A DNA stretch of 64,000 nucleotides from Methylobacterium sp. J-088 (GTDB lineage: Bacteria > Pseudomonadota > Alphaproteobacteria > Rhizobiales > Beijerinckiaceae), in contig NZ_JAKSYH010000278.1 in assembly GCF_022829295.1 (NCBI RefSeq), forward strand, positions 111,761 through 175,760, written 5' to 3'. Shown here piece by piece: positions 27,686 to 36,852 of this stretch. The position numbers were made by a program, and so were the translations under genes. The notes under the pieces were generated by a model that saw only the letters and a program-made list of their open reading frames with translations, was not told the DNA's origin and did no database searches. The first letter of the stretch is position 1; each line of letters opens with the position of its first letter.

Positions 27686-28660
27686 ATGTCGAAGAAGCAC
27701 GGCAAGCATCATCGCGGCCAGAGGTACGATGACGGTGTGACAGAGAGCGCCGACCTGCACGGATCGGCCCCACCCGCGACGGCCAACGGGGCCGGCGCCG
27801 TCGTAGACAGCTTGCCGGCCATGCCGAGCGGACATCCCACGGTTTCCGTCCGCGCGGCCCCCGGCATCATCACGGTTCAGCCGGGGGCGCCCTTCAACCT
27901 CCAGGCCGTGGATCCGCGCGCCGATGGCGGCCTCGACAAGGACTGGGCGAAGGACGCGCTGGCGGACGAACGGGCACGCATCGACGCCCTCCAGGAACGC
28001 CTCTACGCCGAACGCGCGCGAAGCCTGCTGCTGGTCTTCCAGGCGATCGACACCGGCGGCAAGGATGGGACGATCCGGTCCGTCCTGAAGGGCGTGAACC
28101 CGCAGGGCTGCGCCGTGACCTCTTTCAAGGTGCCGTCGAGCGACGAACGCGATCACGATTTCCTGTGGCGCTACCATGCCCGGACGCCGGCGCGCGGCAT
28201 GATCGGCGTGTTCAACCGCAGCCACTACGAGGACGTGCTGGTGGTGCGCGTGAAGGGCCTCGTGCCGGATGCGGTCTGGCAGAGCCGCTACGGCCGGATC
28301 AACGACTTCGAGCGCCTGCTCACCGAGTCGGGCACGACAATCCTCAAGTTCTTCCTGCACATCTCCAAGGCAGAGCAGAAGAAGCGGTTGGAGGCCCGAA
28401 TCGCCGATCCGGAGAAGCACTGGAAGTTCGACCCGGCCGATCTGGTTGAACGCCAATCCTGGGATGCCTATCAGCAGGCCTTCGCGGATGCGCTCACCCG
28501 CTGCTCGACGCCGGATGCCCCGTGGCTGGTGGTGCCGGCCGATCACAAATGGTTCCGCAACTACGTGATCGCGCGGACCGTGGCGGATACGCTGGAGGCA
28601 ATGGACCCGCGATTTCCGGAAGCCCCGACGGGCATCGCGAAGGTGACGGTCCCTGACTGA
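27686..28660 (+). CDS. ppk2: Polyphosphate kinase 2 family protein
   Basis: A 324-residue PPK2 enzyme that uses polyphosphate to phosphorylate nucleotides (NDP or NMP). The Walker A-like segment VFQAIDTGGKDGTIRSVLKG, the lid with PSSDERDHDFLWRYHARTPA and the NRSHYEDVLVVRV motif identify the family. The length and single domain match one-domain PPK2s. About 60 polar residues precede the fold. An ATPase gene follows 15 bases after the stop, suggesting an operon; the histidine phosphatase is divergent. Confidence 0.9.
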   Translation: MSKKHGKHHRGQRYDDGVTESADLHGSAPPATANGAGAVVDSLPAMPSGHPTVSVRAAPGIITVQPGAPFNLQAVDPRADGGLDKDWAKDALADERARIDALQERLYAERARSLLLVFQAIDTGGKDGTIRSVLKGVNPQGCAVTSFKVPSSDERDHDFLWRYHARTPARGMIGVFNRSHYEDVLVVRVKGLVPDAVWQSRYGRINDFERLLTESGTTILKFFLHISKAEQKKRLEARIADPEKHWKFDPADLVERQSWDAYQQAFADALTRCSTPDAPWLVVPADHKWFRNYVIARTVADTLEAMDPRFPEAPTGIAKVTVPD

Positions 28661-28675
28661 AACGGGGAGGCCGGC

Positions 28676-29833
28676 ATGCTGGTCGTTCGTGGTGTTACGG
28701 TATCGGGCTACCGGTCGCTGCGCCGGATCAGCTTTCCGATCGAGAACCTCTCGGTCTTCGTCGGCGGCAACGGCACAGGCAAGACCAACCTCTATCGGGC
28801 CCTCGAACTGTTGCAGGCCGCGGCCAGGGGCACACTGACTCGCGATCTCGCCGCGGAGGGCGGCATGGATTCCGCGTTCTTGGCCGGCCGGCGGCGACAG
28901 GGCGAACCCGCGCGGATCCACCTGTCGGCGACACTGCGCCACGAGACCACCGGGCAGGACTTCACCTACGCGGTGGAGATCGGCCTCGTGCCGCAAGCCG
29001 GCGCGGAGATCATCGGCGCAGCCTTCCGCCGGGAGCCGCAGGTCAAGGCCGGGCGCCTGACGCTCCGAACCGGCGGTCGCGCCGCCGTGATCCTCGACCG
29101 CGACGGCCGCACCGGCTTCGTTCGCGACGCGGCGGGGCGCAAGCAATCCCTCGGATCGGACCTGCTCCCCACCGAAACGGCGCTCGGCGGCCTGCTCGAC
29201 GCGACCGGCCAGCCGGAGATCGCCCGCGCGCGTCAGGCGATGACGGCGTGGCGCTTCCACCATGGCTTCCGGACCGATTCGGAGTCGCCGCTTCGGCGCC
29301 CGTGCCTCGCAGTGACGACGCCGACGCTGGCCTCCGATGGCTCGGATCTCGCGGCGGTCTTCGCCACCCTCGCCCATATCCGGCAGGACACGATCGACCT
29401 CGACGCGGCCGTGGACGGCGCCTTTCCCGGGGCGCGGCTGATCGTGCCGGAACCGGGGCGGGAGGCGAGCTTCGGCCTGACGATCCCGGATTTCGCCGGC
29501 CGGGTCTTCGCCGCACCCGAGCTATCGGATGGGACGCTGCGCTACCTCGCTTTGGCCGGTGCCCTGCTGAGCTACCGCCTGCCGCCGTTCATTGCGCTGA
29601 ACGAGCCGGAGACCAGCCTTCATCCGGATCTCATGGACCCGCTGGCCCAGCTGATCGCCCGTGCGGCCGAGCGGACGCAGATCTGGCTGGTGACGCATTC
29701 CGAGCGCCTTGCCGCGGGAGTCGCGCAGTTTGGTGGCGCGCCGCCGCGCACCGTGATCAAACGCGATGGCGAGACATGGATCGCGGGGTTGAAGCTGTCC
29801 GGGGAGTTCGCCGAGGCGGACGACGAAGAGTGA
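28676..29833 (+). CDS. OLD/RecF-like AAA ATPase
   Basis: A 385-residue ATPase of the SMC/RecF/OLD superfamily. Walker A is FVGGNGTGKTNLYRALELLQ; the ABC-like signature is ELSDGTLRYLALAGALLSYR; Walker B is PFIALNEPETSLHPDLMDPL with the catalytic Glu; the switch His is in IWLVTHSERLA. There is no TOPRIM nuclease domain at the C-terminus, unlike full OLD proteins. It starts 15 bases after ppk2. The role could be DNA repair or phage defence, but neither is shown by the context. Confidence 0.85.
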   Translation: MLVVRGVTVSGYRSLRRISFPIENLSVFVGGNGTGKTNLYRALELLQAAARGTLTRDLAAEGGMDSAFLAGRRRQGEPARIHLSATLRHETTGQDFTYAVEIGLVPQAGAEIIGAAFRREPQVKAGRLTLRTGGRAAVILDRDGRTGFVRDAAGRKQSLGSDLLPTETALGGLLDATGQPEIARARQAMTAWRFHHGFRTDSESPLRRPCLAVTTPTLASDGSDLAAVFATLAHIRQDTIDLDAAVDGAFPGARLIVPEPGREASFGLTIPDFAGRVFAAPELSDGTLRYLALAGALLSYRLPPFIALNEPETSLHPDLMDPLAQLIARAAERTQIWLVTHSERLAAGVAQFGGAPPRTVIKRDGETWIAGLKLSGEFAEADDEE

Positions 29834-29862
29834 GGCTGTCGCGATCCGCCCGGCGCCGACCC

Positions 29863-30687
29863 TCAATCCTTGTCGAGGGTCAGGTCCGGTGCATCCGGGT
29901 TCTTCATGCCGACGACGTGGTAGCCCGCATCCACGTGCAAGATCTCGCCGGTCATGCCGGCCGCCATGTCGGAGACCAGGTAGGCTGCCGTCTCACCGAC
30001 CTCACCGATGGTCACGGTCCGCCGCAGGGGCGAATTGTACTCGTTCCACTTCAGAATATAGCGGAAATCGCCGATTCCCGAGGCGGCCAGCGTCTTGATC
30101 GGGCCGGCCGAGATCGCGTTGACGCGGATGTTCTTCGGTCCGAGATCGGCCGCGAGGTAACGCACCGAGGCTTCCAAAGCCGCCTTGGCGACGCCCATCA
30201 CGTTGTAGTGCGGCATCCACTTCTCGGCGCCATAATAGGTCAGCGTCACGAGCGAGCCGCCCGACCGCATGATCTTCTCGGCACGCTGGGCCACGGCCGT
30301 GAACGAGTAGCAAGAGACGAGGAGCGACTTGGTGAAGTTGTCCTCCGAGGTCTCGATGTAGCGGCCGGTCAACTCGTCCTTGTCGGAAAAAGCGATGCAG
30401 TGGACCACGAAATCGATGCCCTCGGGAAAGACCCGTGCGGCTTCCTCGAACACGGCGTCGATCGTCGACGAGTCGGTCACGTCGCAATGGCCGATGACGT
30501 GGGCGTCGAGTTCCTTGGCCAGGGGCTCGACGCGCTTGCGCAGGGCGTCGCCCTGATAGGTGAAGGCCAGTTCCGCCCCGTGAGCGCGGGCACTGCGGGC
30601 AATGCCCCAGGCGATCGAGCGGTTGTTGGCGACACCCAGGACGATGCCCCGCTTGCCCGCCAGAAGGCCCTGCCCGTGTTCCGCCAT
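29863..30687 (-). CDS. fabI: Enoyl-[acyl-carrier-protein] reductase [NADH]
   Basis: FabI carries out the last reduction in each fatty-acid elongation cycle. The N-terminal nucleotide motif GKRGIVLGVANNRSIAWGIA, the catalytic Tyr and Lys in HYNVMGVAKAALE (Tyr-x6-Lys), the TYYGAEKWMPHYN segment and ISAGPIKTLAASGI loop are all FabI-specific. The start at 30687 gives MAEHGQ and 274 residues; the frame opens ten residues earlier without support. Confidence 0.95.
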   Translation of the reverse strand: MAEHGQGLLAGKRGIVLGVANNRSIAWGIARSARAHGAELAFTYQGDALRKRVEPLAKELDAHVIGHCDVTDSSTIDAVFEEAARVFPEGIDFVVHCIAFSDKDELTGRYIETSEDNFTKSLLVSCYSFTAVAQRAEKIMRSGGSLVTLTYYGAEKWMPHYNVMGVAKAALEASVRYLAADLGPKNIRVNAISAGPIKTLAASGIGDFRYILKWNEYNSPLRRTVTIGEVGETAAYLVSDMAAGMTGEILHVDAGYHVVGMKNPDAPDLTLDKD

Positions 30688-30772
30688 GATCGATCCCGAA
30701 GCCGCGCGGCCCCTCACGGAGCCGGGGGGCCTCCTTAGCGGAGGCCGCCCGGCGACGGAAGTCCGGCCCGCC

Positions 30773-31699
30773 TCATGCGGGCTTCGCGCCGCGCCGTGAC
30801 CGGGCGAATTCCATCAAAGCCGCATCCTCGCCCTCGGGCAGGACGATGGCCGTGGTGGCGAACAGGTCGCCGGCGCTCCCGTCCTTGCGCGGCAGGCCCT
30901 TGCCGCGCAGGCGGAAGGTTCGGCCCGAACTCGTCATCGACGGGATCCGCATCTCGACGGCGCCGGTCAGCGTCGGCACGCGAATCGTGCCGCCGAGTAC
31001 GGCATCCTCCAGAGCCACGTCCACGGTGGTGCGCAGGTCCGATCCGTCCACGGTGAAGCGCGGATGCGGTCGGATCCGGATGGTCAGCAGCGCATCGCCC
31101 GGCTCGCCGCGCGGTCCCGCGCTCTGGCCCAGGCCGCGCAGCCGGATGGTCTGGCCGTCGACCATCCCCCGCGGGATGACCACGTCCACCTCCCGCCCGG
31201 TGGGCAGGTAGAGGCGCAGCTTCTCCTCGCTGGCGACCTGCTCGAGAGTCACGGCCAGTTCGGCGGCGACGTCATCGCCCTTGGGCGTGCCGCGCTGGCC
31301 GCCGGGGCCGGCGCCACCCGCGCGAAACGCCTCGCCGAAGATGTGCGAGAAGATGTCCTCGCCCATCCCGCCGGCCATGCCACCGCCCATGCCGCCCTGC
31401 CGGCTGCGGGCCATGCCCTCGAAATCGAATCCACCGCCCCGTCCACCGCCGAACCCTTCGAACCCGGTCGCGCGCGGCTTCCCGTCGGCGTCGATCTCGC
31501 CGCGGTCGAACTGCTTGCGCTTCTCGGCGTCGCCCAGAATCTCGTAGGCCGAATTCGCCTCGGAAAACCGGTCCTTGGCCTTCACGTCGTTCTTGTTGCG
31601 GTCGGGGTGGAAGTCCTTGGCGAGCTTGCGATAGGCCTTCTTGATGTCGGCCTCGCTCGCCCCCTTGGCCACGCCCAGCACGTCGTAGGGATTGCGCAT
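30773..31699 (-). CDS. DnaJ-like co-chaperone (CbpA type)
   Basis: A 308-residue J-domain protein with N-terminal RNPYDVLGVAKGASEADIKK, HPD in AKDFHPDRNKND, a Gly/Phe-rich linker (residues 80-125) and C-terminal peptide-binding domains. The four CxxCxGxG zinc repeats of DnaJ are missing, so it is of the CbpA/DjlA-like class that stimulates DnaK ATPase. The start at 31699 gives MRNPYDVLG with AAGAG upstream; the open frame runs 51 residues further without match. Confidence 0.92.
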   Translation of the reverse strand: MRNPYDVLGVAKGASEADIKKAYRKLAKDFHPDRNKNDVKAKDRFSEANSAYEILGDAEKRKQFDRGEIDADGKPRATGFEGFGGGRGGGFDFEGMARSRQGGMGGGMAGGMGEDIFSHIFGEAFRAGGAGPGGQRGTPKGDDVAAELAVTLEQVASEEKLRLYLPTGREVDVVIPRGMVDGQTIRLRGLGQSAGPRGEPGDALLTIRIRPHPRFTVDGSDLRTTVDVALEDAVLGGTIRVPTLTGAVEMRIPSMTSSGRTFRLRGKGLPRKDGSAGDLFATTAIVLPEGEDAALMEFARSRRGAKPA

Positions 31700-31917
31700 G
31701 GAACTCTTGGCTGTGCGGTGTGGGAATTCCACCCGGATGTGGGAAGGCTGTTGCATACCTGCAACGGTGCTGGCGGCGAAAGTCTGCGGGTTCGCGCGGG
31801 ACGTCAAGCGGTGCCCCTCGCCGCGGAGGCAGAAGGTGCATAACGTCGCCATCCTGCCGGGTCGAAGGCTGCAAGACAGCCGGTCCCGAGGCCGAATCGC
31901 GAGGAGTTGAGGCCCCG

Positions 31918-32301
31918 ATGCACTACGCCTGCGACCACATCCATCTGCGCAGCCGCGACGCGATGCGGGCCGCGACTTTCTATGTCGAGACCTTCGGGGC
32001 GCGGGAGGTGAAGCGCGTCGGCGGCGATCCGGTGCAGCGGGTCGTCCTCGATCTCGGCGGGCTGACCGTGTTCATCGAGCAGGCCCCGGCCGAGACCGCA
32101 CCGGCCGGGCCGACGCCCTGCCTCGGGCTCGAGCATGTCGGGTTGCGCGTCGACGATCTCGACGCGGCGATGGCCGATCTCGAAGCGCGCGGCGTTCCGA
32201 TCCGCACCGGGATCACGGAGCGCGGACCGGGCCTGCGCATCGCCTTCGTGGAGGGTCCGGACGGCGCGCTGATCGAAGTTCTGGAGCGCAAGACGGCCTG
32301 A
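31918..32301 (+). CDS. VOC (glyoxalase/bleomycin-resistance) family protein
   Basis: A 127-residue protein of two beta-alpha-beta-beta-beta units. DHIHLRSRDAMRAATFYVET opens the first and LEHVGLRVDDLDAAMADLEA the second, with the closing FVEGPDGALIEVLERK containing the usual Glu metal ligand. It may be a metal-dependent lyase or dioxygenase; the substrate cannot be told. The start at 31918 follows GAGGAG and GAGG sequence. It is divergent from the dnaJ-like gene. Confidence 0.85.
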   Translation: MHYACDHIHLRSRDAMRAATFYVETFGAREVKRVGGDPVQRVVLDLGGLTVFIEQAPAETAPAGPTPCLGLEHVGLRVDDLDAAMADLEARGVPIRTGITERGPGLRIAFVEGPDGALIEVLERKTA

Positions 32302-32406
32302 AGCGATAGCATCGGCGCCCCAACGAAACGGGGCGCTCTTCGCGGCTTCCGAGCCCAACGGCACAAGATTGGCGCGGACCGTGCTGCGGCGCGATCGGCC
32401 GCCTCT

Positions 32407-33165
32407 CTAGCCGTCCGTCGCGGCGATGGCTGCGCGGCTCTCCGAGCCGTACACCGCCCCCAGCACCGTCTCGCAGCGGATCCGCAGGCGGTCATGGCAC
32501 TCGCAGGCACTGGCCGAGACGGCCGCCCGGTCGAGGACCGTGATCCGCCCACGCCCGACGCGGATCAGGCCCTGCTCCTGAAGCACCCGCAGGATGCGGG
32601 TCAGATACGTGCGCTGGACCCCGAGCATTGCGGCCAGGAGCTCGTGGGTGACCGGGAGCGTGTCGCCCTCGATCCTGTCCTGGATCGTGAGAAACCAGCG
32701 GAGGCAGCGCTGCTCGATCGGGTGGAGCGCGTTGCAGGCCGCAATCTGCAGCAACTGCGCGACGAAGCAATCGGCATAGCGCACGAACAGATCGTGCACC
32801 GATGCGGATCGGCCGGTCGCTTCCTCCAGCCGGTCGGCTTCGAGGCGCAGCACCGAACCGCCGATCTGCACCATCCCCTTGGCGAAGGCCGGTACGCGCC
32901 CCCCGCCGACGAGCGCGCCGGCGGCCCCATCATTGCCGATGATGGCGGTCTCGGCGGTCCGCCCGTCCCGGGTGGTCACGACCAGCGCCAGGATCGTATC
33001 GCGGCAGGGGAAGATGACGTGCGTGACCGCCGCACCGGCCTCGAAGACCGTCTCACCGCGGGCGTAGGGGGTTCGCTCCAGATGCGGTGCGATCAGCGCC
33101 CGATCCGGGTCCGAGAGCGCATCCAGCAGCAGATTGCCCGTGGGGCCGGCACTTTCGATTGGCAT
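32407..33165 (-). CDS. Crp/Fnr family transcriptional regulator
   Basis: A 252-residue regulator with an N-terminal cyclic-nucleotide-binding-like beta-barrel (about 20-135; PYARGETVFEAGAAVTHVIF) and a C-terminal winged helix (LPVTHELLAAMLGVQRTYLT then RILRVLQEQGLIRVGRGRIT). There is no N-terminal Cys cluster of FNR. The barrel lacks the canonical RxS phosphate cassette, so the ligand may not be cAMP. Starts are ambiguous: ATG at 33165 is used, and a TTG at 33189 has GGGAG very close to it. Confidence 0.85.
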   Translation of the reverse strand: MPIESAGPTGNLLLDALSDPDRALIAPHLERTPYARGETVFEAGAAVTHVIFPCRDTILALVVTTRDGRTAETAIIGNDGAAGALVGGGRVPAFAKGMVQIGGSVLRLEADRLEEATGRSASVHDLFVRYADCFVAQLLQIAACNALHPIEQRCLRWFLTIQDRIEGDTLPVTHELLAAMLGVQRTYLTRILRVLQEQGLIRVGRGRITVLDRAAVSASACECHDRLRIRCETVLGAVYGSESRAAIAATDG

Positions 33166-33298
33166 CAGGCGGGGACAATCTAAGATCAATCGCTCCCGAA
33201 AGAATCCTCTCAGGTGCGCCCAGTCTTGACCGGGCTCCCACGCATAGCCCTCGCTGCCCGATGCTGAACTAACCTACATTGGCAATTAATCAGCGACG

Positions 33299-34183
33299 TT
33301 ACTTGTCGGTGCAAAGTCCCTGTTCCGACAGGCGCTTGTGCTCCCGCGGATCGCAATCGGTCGTCAGGAACGACGCCCAGTCAGAGGGTGTGCCGTAGAA
33401 GGCGTTACGGTCGACGTCGCCCCGCACGCCCGGAACCCGGCCGGTGGAGGTGAACTGCCACAGCATCCATTTGCGGTTGACGAACCGCTGCTCCGGCTCC
33501 GCCGCGGTGGAGCGCAGCCAGTGCGGGTAGTCGGGCAGCTCGCCTTCGAGCACGTCCTTGTGGAAGGTGATGTCGGTGTAGATGATCGGGCGTTTGCCGG
33601 TATAGCGCTCCATCTCTTCCAGCATCTCGGTGACCATCGCCAGGGCCTGCGCCCGCGGCAGCTTCTTCGGGCAGGTCTGGGAATGGCCGTTCCACTCGAC
33701 GTCCAGCACCGGCGGCAGGGCGGTGGGATCGTTCGGGACGTTTCGCTTGAACCAGTCCATCTGCTCCTTGGCCGAGCGGCACCAGAAAACGAAATGGTAG
33801 GCGCCCCGCGGCACGCCGGCCCGAGCCGCGCCGTCCCAGTTGGTACGGAACCGCTCATCGACGTGGTCGCCGCCCTCGGTCGCCTTGATGAAGGCGAACT
33901 GGGTGCCGGAGGCCCGGACGGACGCCCAATCGACGTTGCCCTGCCACTTGGAGATGTCGATGCCCTGGATCGGATGGAGCTTGGCCTTGGCCACACCGGG
34001 ATGGGGCTTGGCATCGCCCTTGGTCGGATAGAAGTCGTTGTTCGACGCGCAGGCCGCCAGGCCGGCGAGAATCGCCGCCGCGGCGAACCGGCCGGCGAGC
34101 CGGCGGGCCGCCTTGAGGCGCTCCGTCACGCCAAGCGCGTCGCCGAGGAAGGAAGCGCGCGAGAGCTGAGCAATTCGCGACAT
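33299..34183 (-). CDS. GH25 lysozyme-like lipoprotein
   Basis: A glycoside-hydrolase family 25 protein predicted to cut peptidoglycan. A hydrophobic segment ending in LAGLAACAS is a lipobox, placing it on a membrane facing the periplasm. The fold opens with GIDISKWQGNVDWASVR (first catalytic-region Asp), then FAFIKATEGG and PPVLDVEWNG with the Asp-x-Glu pair, and RPIIYTDITFHKDV. The start at 34183 gives 294 residues and is tentative; the signal is long and other starts exist up- and downstream. Confidence 0.87.
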   Translation of the reverse strand: MSRIAQLSRASFLGDALGVTERLKAARRLAGRFAAAAILAGLAACASNNDFYPTKGDAKPHPGVAKAKLHPIQGIDISKWQGNVDWASVRASGTQFAFIKATEGGDHVDERFRTNWDGAARAGVPRGAYHFVFWCRSAKEQMDWFKRNVPNDPTALPPVLDVEWNGHSQTCPKKLPRAQALAMVTEMLEEMERYTGKRPIIYTDITFHKDVLEGELPDYPHWLRSTAAEPEQRFVNRKWMLWQFTSTGRVPGVRGDVDRNAFYGTPSDWASFLTTDCDPREHKRLSEQGLCTDK

Positions 34184-34385
34184 CAGTGTTGAGCCCGCCA
34201 CCGAAGAAGCGCCAAAGACAGGCGTAATCGATGGCCCCAGCGCAGTTAACGGACCTTTGCGATCATTGCGGCGGAATTCCGAGACGCGTTGCATTGCCGT
34301 GACATACGCAGGGGATCCAGGGGTGTTGCACAGGATGACGCCCGGCTAAGTGCCGGTTCTGCAACGCGAGTTCGGTGACACCGCC

Positions 34386-34823
34386 GTGAGCAAGCAAATC
34401 TTCACCATAGGGTACGAAGGCCTGGATTCGGAGCAGCTCGGCGGCATCCTGCGCGATGCCGGGGTGGGCCTGCTGGCGGATGTCCGAGCGGTGGCGAATT
34501 CGCGCAAGCGCGGATTCTCGAAGAGCGTGCTCGCGGCATCGCTGCAGGAGGCCGGCCTGGGCTACACCCACCTGCGCAGCCTCGGCACGCCGAAATCCGG
34601 CCGGCAGGCGGCCCGGGCGGGGGATGCGGCGCTGCTGCGCCGGATCTACTGTGAGGAGGTGCTCGACACCGCCGCCGGGCAGACGGCCCTCGACGAGCTG
34701 TCGGCGATGGCCGAGGCGGCACCGCTCTGCCTGCTGTGCTTTGAACGCGATCCGTCCGTCTGCCACCGGCGCATCCTATCGGAGCGGCTCGCTGCGCGGG
34801 GCTTTGTGGTGCGGGATCTCTGA
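34386..34823 (+). CDS. DUF488 family protein
   Basis: A 145-residue DUF488 protein. Family marks are KQIFTIGYEGLDSEQLGGIL, LLADVRAVANSRKRGFSK and the C-terminal CLLCFERDPSVCHRRILSER. The last looks like a metal- or nucleotide-binding Cys/His motif. Function is unknown. A GTG start at 34386 is chosen because the family begins with IFTIGYEG; another GTG at 34350 is possible. It is divergent from the GH25 gene. Confidence 0.85.
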   Translation: MSKQIFTIGYEGLDSEQLGGILRDAGVGLLADVRAVANSRKRGFSKSVLAASLQEAGLGYTHLRSLGTPKSGRQAARAGDAALLRRIYCEEVLDTAAGQTALDELSAMAEAAPLCLLCFERDPSVCHRRILSERLAARGFVVRDL

Positions 34824-35192
34824 ACGGTTGTTCCGGGGGACGGCAATCCGGCTTTTGAGGCGCGCTCTCCTGGCCCCCTTGGCCAGCGACAAGCGACACT
34901 GGTTTCAAGTCTTAGCGTACGTCACCGCCAAATCGACGGACGCGAGTCCCCTCGCCCATGACGACTACGATATTCACAAATCACCGTCTGGCTGTGACAC
35001 GCGCCCTACCTCCCCCCTTTGCGGGGGAGGGAAATGCGCGGCCGCCCGTCTGCCCTATCCAAGACCGATTTAGACAACCGGTCGCCCGTGCGAGAGAGGG
35101 CCGATACGCTCCGTCACGAGCGGCGATCTCCGACCCGGATAATTAAAAGTGGGTCCTCGCGCTGGAGTAAATTGCTCGGCCGCTTTTCGGTC
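34824..35192. other. Intergenic region with a GC-rich hairpin
   Basis: About 370 bases between the DUF488 gene and the convergent 129-residue gene. No gene is supported. It holds the hairpin CCTCCCCC/GGGGGAGG at 35009-35030, a fragment of the window's intergenic repeat type. Confidence 0.6.
35009..35030. repeat. Short intergenic hairpin
   Basis: CCTCCCCC (35009-35016), six-base loop, GGGGGAGG (35023-35030). The TTTGCGGGGGAGGG core is shared with the outer arms of the element at 8702. Confidence 0.65.
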
Positions 35193-35582
35193 TTACGCCG
35201 AGAAGCGCGAATCCACCGAAGGCCCGTGCGGCGGCTGAAGGCGTGCGCCGATCGCGCCGGCGAGCCTTCGGAGCGGGCGCAGGGCCGCGCCGAGGCGCGA
35301 TGGCGGCGCGATGCGCCGCGTGCGCCGATCCGGATCGGCCACCGGCTCGACCGGCATGTACAGCGCGTCGAAGAACGGGATCTCCAAGAGCGTCGAACCG
35401 GCCGCGTCAGTGATCACCATAGTGGCTGCAAGCAGCCGGGAATCGCCGCCGTGCTGGCGCATCAGGCCCTGCACGACGGTGCGGGCAGCGGCCCGGGCGG
35501 CCTCCGCGTCGGCGACCCATTGCACGGCCGACGCCGGTAGCGAGGATTGCCCGAAACGGATCGTGAAATGAGCGTGGATCAT
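35193..35582 (-). CDS. Uncharacterised protein, possibly DUF6894-like
   Basis: A 129-residue soluble protein. The first 75 residues (HFTIRFGQ..., AEAARAAARTVVQGLMRQ, then LLAATMVITDAAGSTLLEI) resemble the small DUF6894-type proteins common in Methylobacterium, with an Ala-rich helix and a strand pair. The C-terminal 50 residues are Arg/Pro-rich. The upstream 70-residue gene ends 31 bases before it on the same strand. Function unknown; the family call is tentative. Confidence 0.55.
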   Translation of the reverse strand: MIHAHFTIRFGQSSLPASAVQWVADAEAARAAARTVVQGLMRQHGGDSRLLAATMVITDAAGSTLLEIPFFDALYMPVEPVADPDRRTRRIAPPSRLGAALRPLRRLAGAIGARLQPPHGPSVDSRFSA

Positions 35583-35613
35583 GGGGGCTCCCGGTGAGGA
35601 CCGAATCTGCGCG

Positions 35614-35826
35614 TCAGGCCGCCTGCGCGCCTTCGGCGGCCTCGGCGGCCTCGGCGGCCGGTTTCGGATCGAAGGCCTCGGCCAGGAGTTCGAGGCGGCG
35701 GGCCATGTCGCGCACCTCGTTCAGCGCGATCGATTTCTGGCCTTCCTTGACCGCACGGGTGATGTCGCTGACCTGCGTTGTGGCGATCCGCTTCAGTTCC
35801 TCGGCGAGTTGCTGGCAGGTCATCAT
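35614..35826 (-). CDS. Hypothetical helical protein
   Basis: A 70-residue protein, helical in residues 1-50 (CQQLAEELKRIATTQVSDI, then NEVRDMARRLELLAEAFD), ending in an AEAAEAAEGAQAA tail. No recognised family. It probably forms a two-gene transcript with the 129-residue gene downstream. Confidence 0.5.
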   Translation of the reverse strand: MMTCQQLAEELKRIATTQVSDITRAVKEGQKSIALNEVRDMARRLELLAEAFDPKPAAEAAEAAEGAQAA

Positions 35827-35937
35827 CGCATCCGGCTCGGCTGGTCGATCTGAGCGGGAACCCTGGCGCGCCCGCGCTTACCAAGGCGTTTCGCCGGGGC
35901 GCGACGCCTGTGGACAAGATGGGGATCACGGTGCCGC

Positions 35938-36852
35938 TCAATCCTGAAGATGGCGGGCCGCGATGATCGAGGCCGCGGTCCGGTTCTCCACGCCGAGCTT
36001 GGCGTAAATGCCTTCGAGATGCTTGGTGACGGTCCGGTGGCTCAACCCCAGGATCTCGCCGATATCGCGGCTCGATTTGCCGCGCGCGAGCCAGAGCAGC
36101 ACCTCCGCCTCCCGGCCGGTGATCGGCAGGCGCGCCCGCAGCCGTTCGACCCCCAGAGCGGGCTCCTCCCGCGACAGCCGGAGCAGGACCTCGTCCGACG
36201 TGCGGCCGATGAAGCTCAGGGCGATGGCCGCCCCGTCGCGATCGGTCAGCGTCAAGGGCGCGGCCGCCCCGGCGAGGCAGCCCCGCAGCCAGTCGCGGGA
36301 CCGCAAGGGCAGGACGAAGACGCCCGAGGGATCGGCGACGAGACCGGCGAGCAGCCGCCCGGCCTGCGGCGTCGACCACAGCACGGTCCCGTCCTCCGCG
36401 ACGGCGAACAGGGTCCGACCCGCGGTGTCGAGGGCCGCCCGAGCGCTCTGCGCGGCGCGGGCGCTCGCCAGATGCACGCGGATTCGGGCCAGGATCTCGT
36501 CCGGAGCGATGGGCTTGGTGACGTAGTCGATCCCGCCCGCGCTCAAGCCCTGCACGATGTGCTCGGTCTCGCTCAAACCCGTCATGAAGATCACCGGCAC
36601 GCCCGCGAGCTGCGGCTTGGCCTTGAGCCGGCGGCAGGTCTCGAACCCGTCCAGCCCCGGCATCACGGCGTCGAGCAGGATCACGTCGGGGGTGATCTCG
36701 TCCACCAGCGCCAGGGCGAGGTCACCGCCCACCGCCACCAGCACGGTGGCACCCGACCGTTCGATCGCCTCGGTGAGGAAGCTCAACGTGTCCGGGGAAT
36801 CGTCGACCACCAGGACGATGTCCCGATTTGGCCGGCTCGGTGCCTCAGCCAT
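35938..36852 (-). CDS. Response regulator with LuxR-type DNA-binding domain
   Basis: A 304-residue regulator with a receiver domain (1-125: acidic pair in VLVVDDSPDT, phospho-acceptor in VILLDAVMPGLDGFETC, Lys in YVTKPIAPDEI), a PAS-like middle (about 140-230) and a C-terminal LuxR helix-turn-helix (ITGREAEVLLWLARGKSSRD then IGEILGLSHRTVTKHLEGIY). It overlaps the end of the hybrid kinase gene by eight bases and is translated after it, so the kinase is very likely its partner. By position its targets probably include the divergent amide operon. Confidence 0.9.
   Translation of the reverse strand: MAEAPSRPNRDIVLVVDDSPDTLSFLTEAIERSGATVLVAVGGDLALALVDEITPDVILLDAVMPGLDGFETCRRLKAKPQLAGVPVIFMTGLSETEHIVQGLSAGGIDYVTKPIAPDEILARIRVHLASARAAQSARAALDTAGRTLFAVAEDGTVLWSTPQAGRLLAGLVADPSGVFVLPLRSRDWLRGCLAGAAAPLTLTDRDGAAIALSFIGRTSDEVLLRLSREEPALGVERLRARLPITGREAEVLLWLARGKSSRDIGEILGLSHRTVTKHLEGIYAKLGVENRTAASIIAARHLQD

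Noticed and set aside
27335..29377. 680-codon - strand frame across ppk2 and the ATPase
   Set aside because: Spans two genes with recognised motifs on +; no ribosome site or family.
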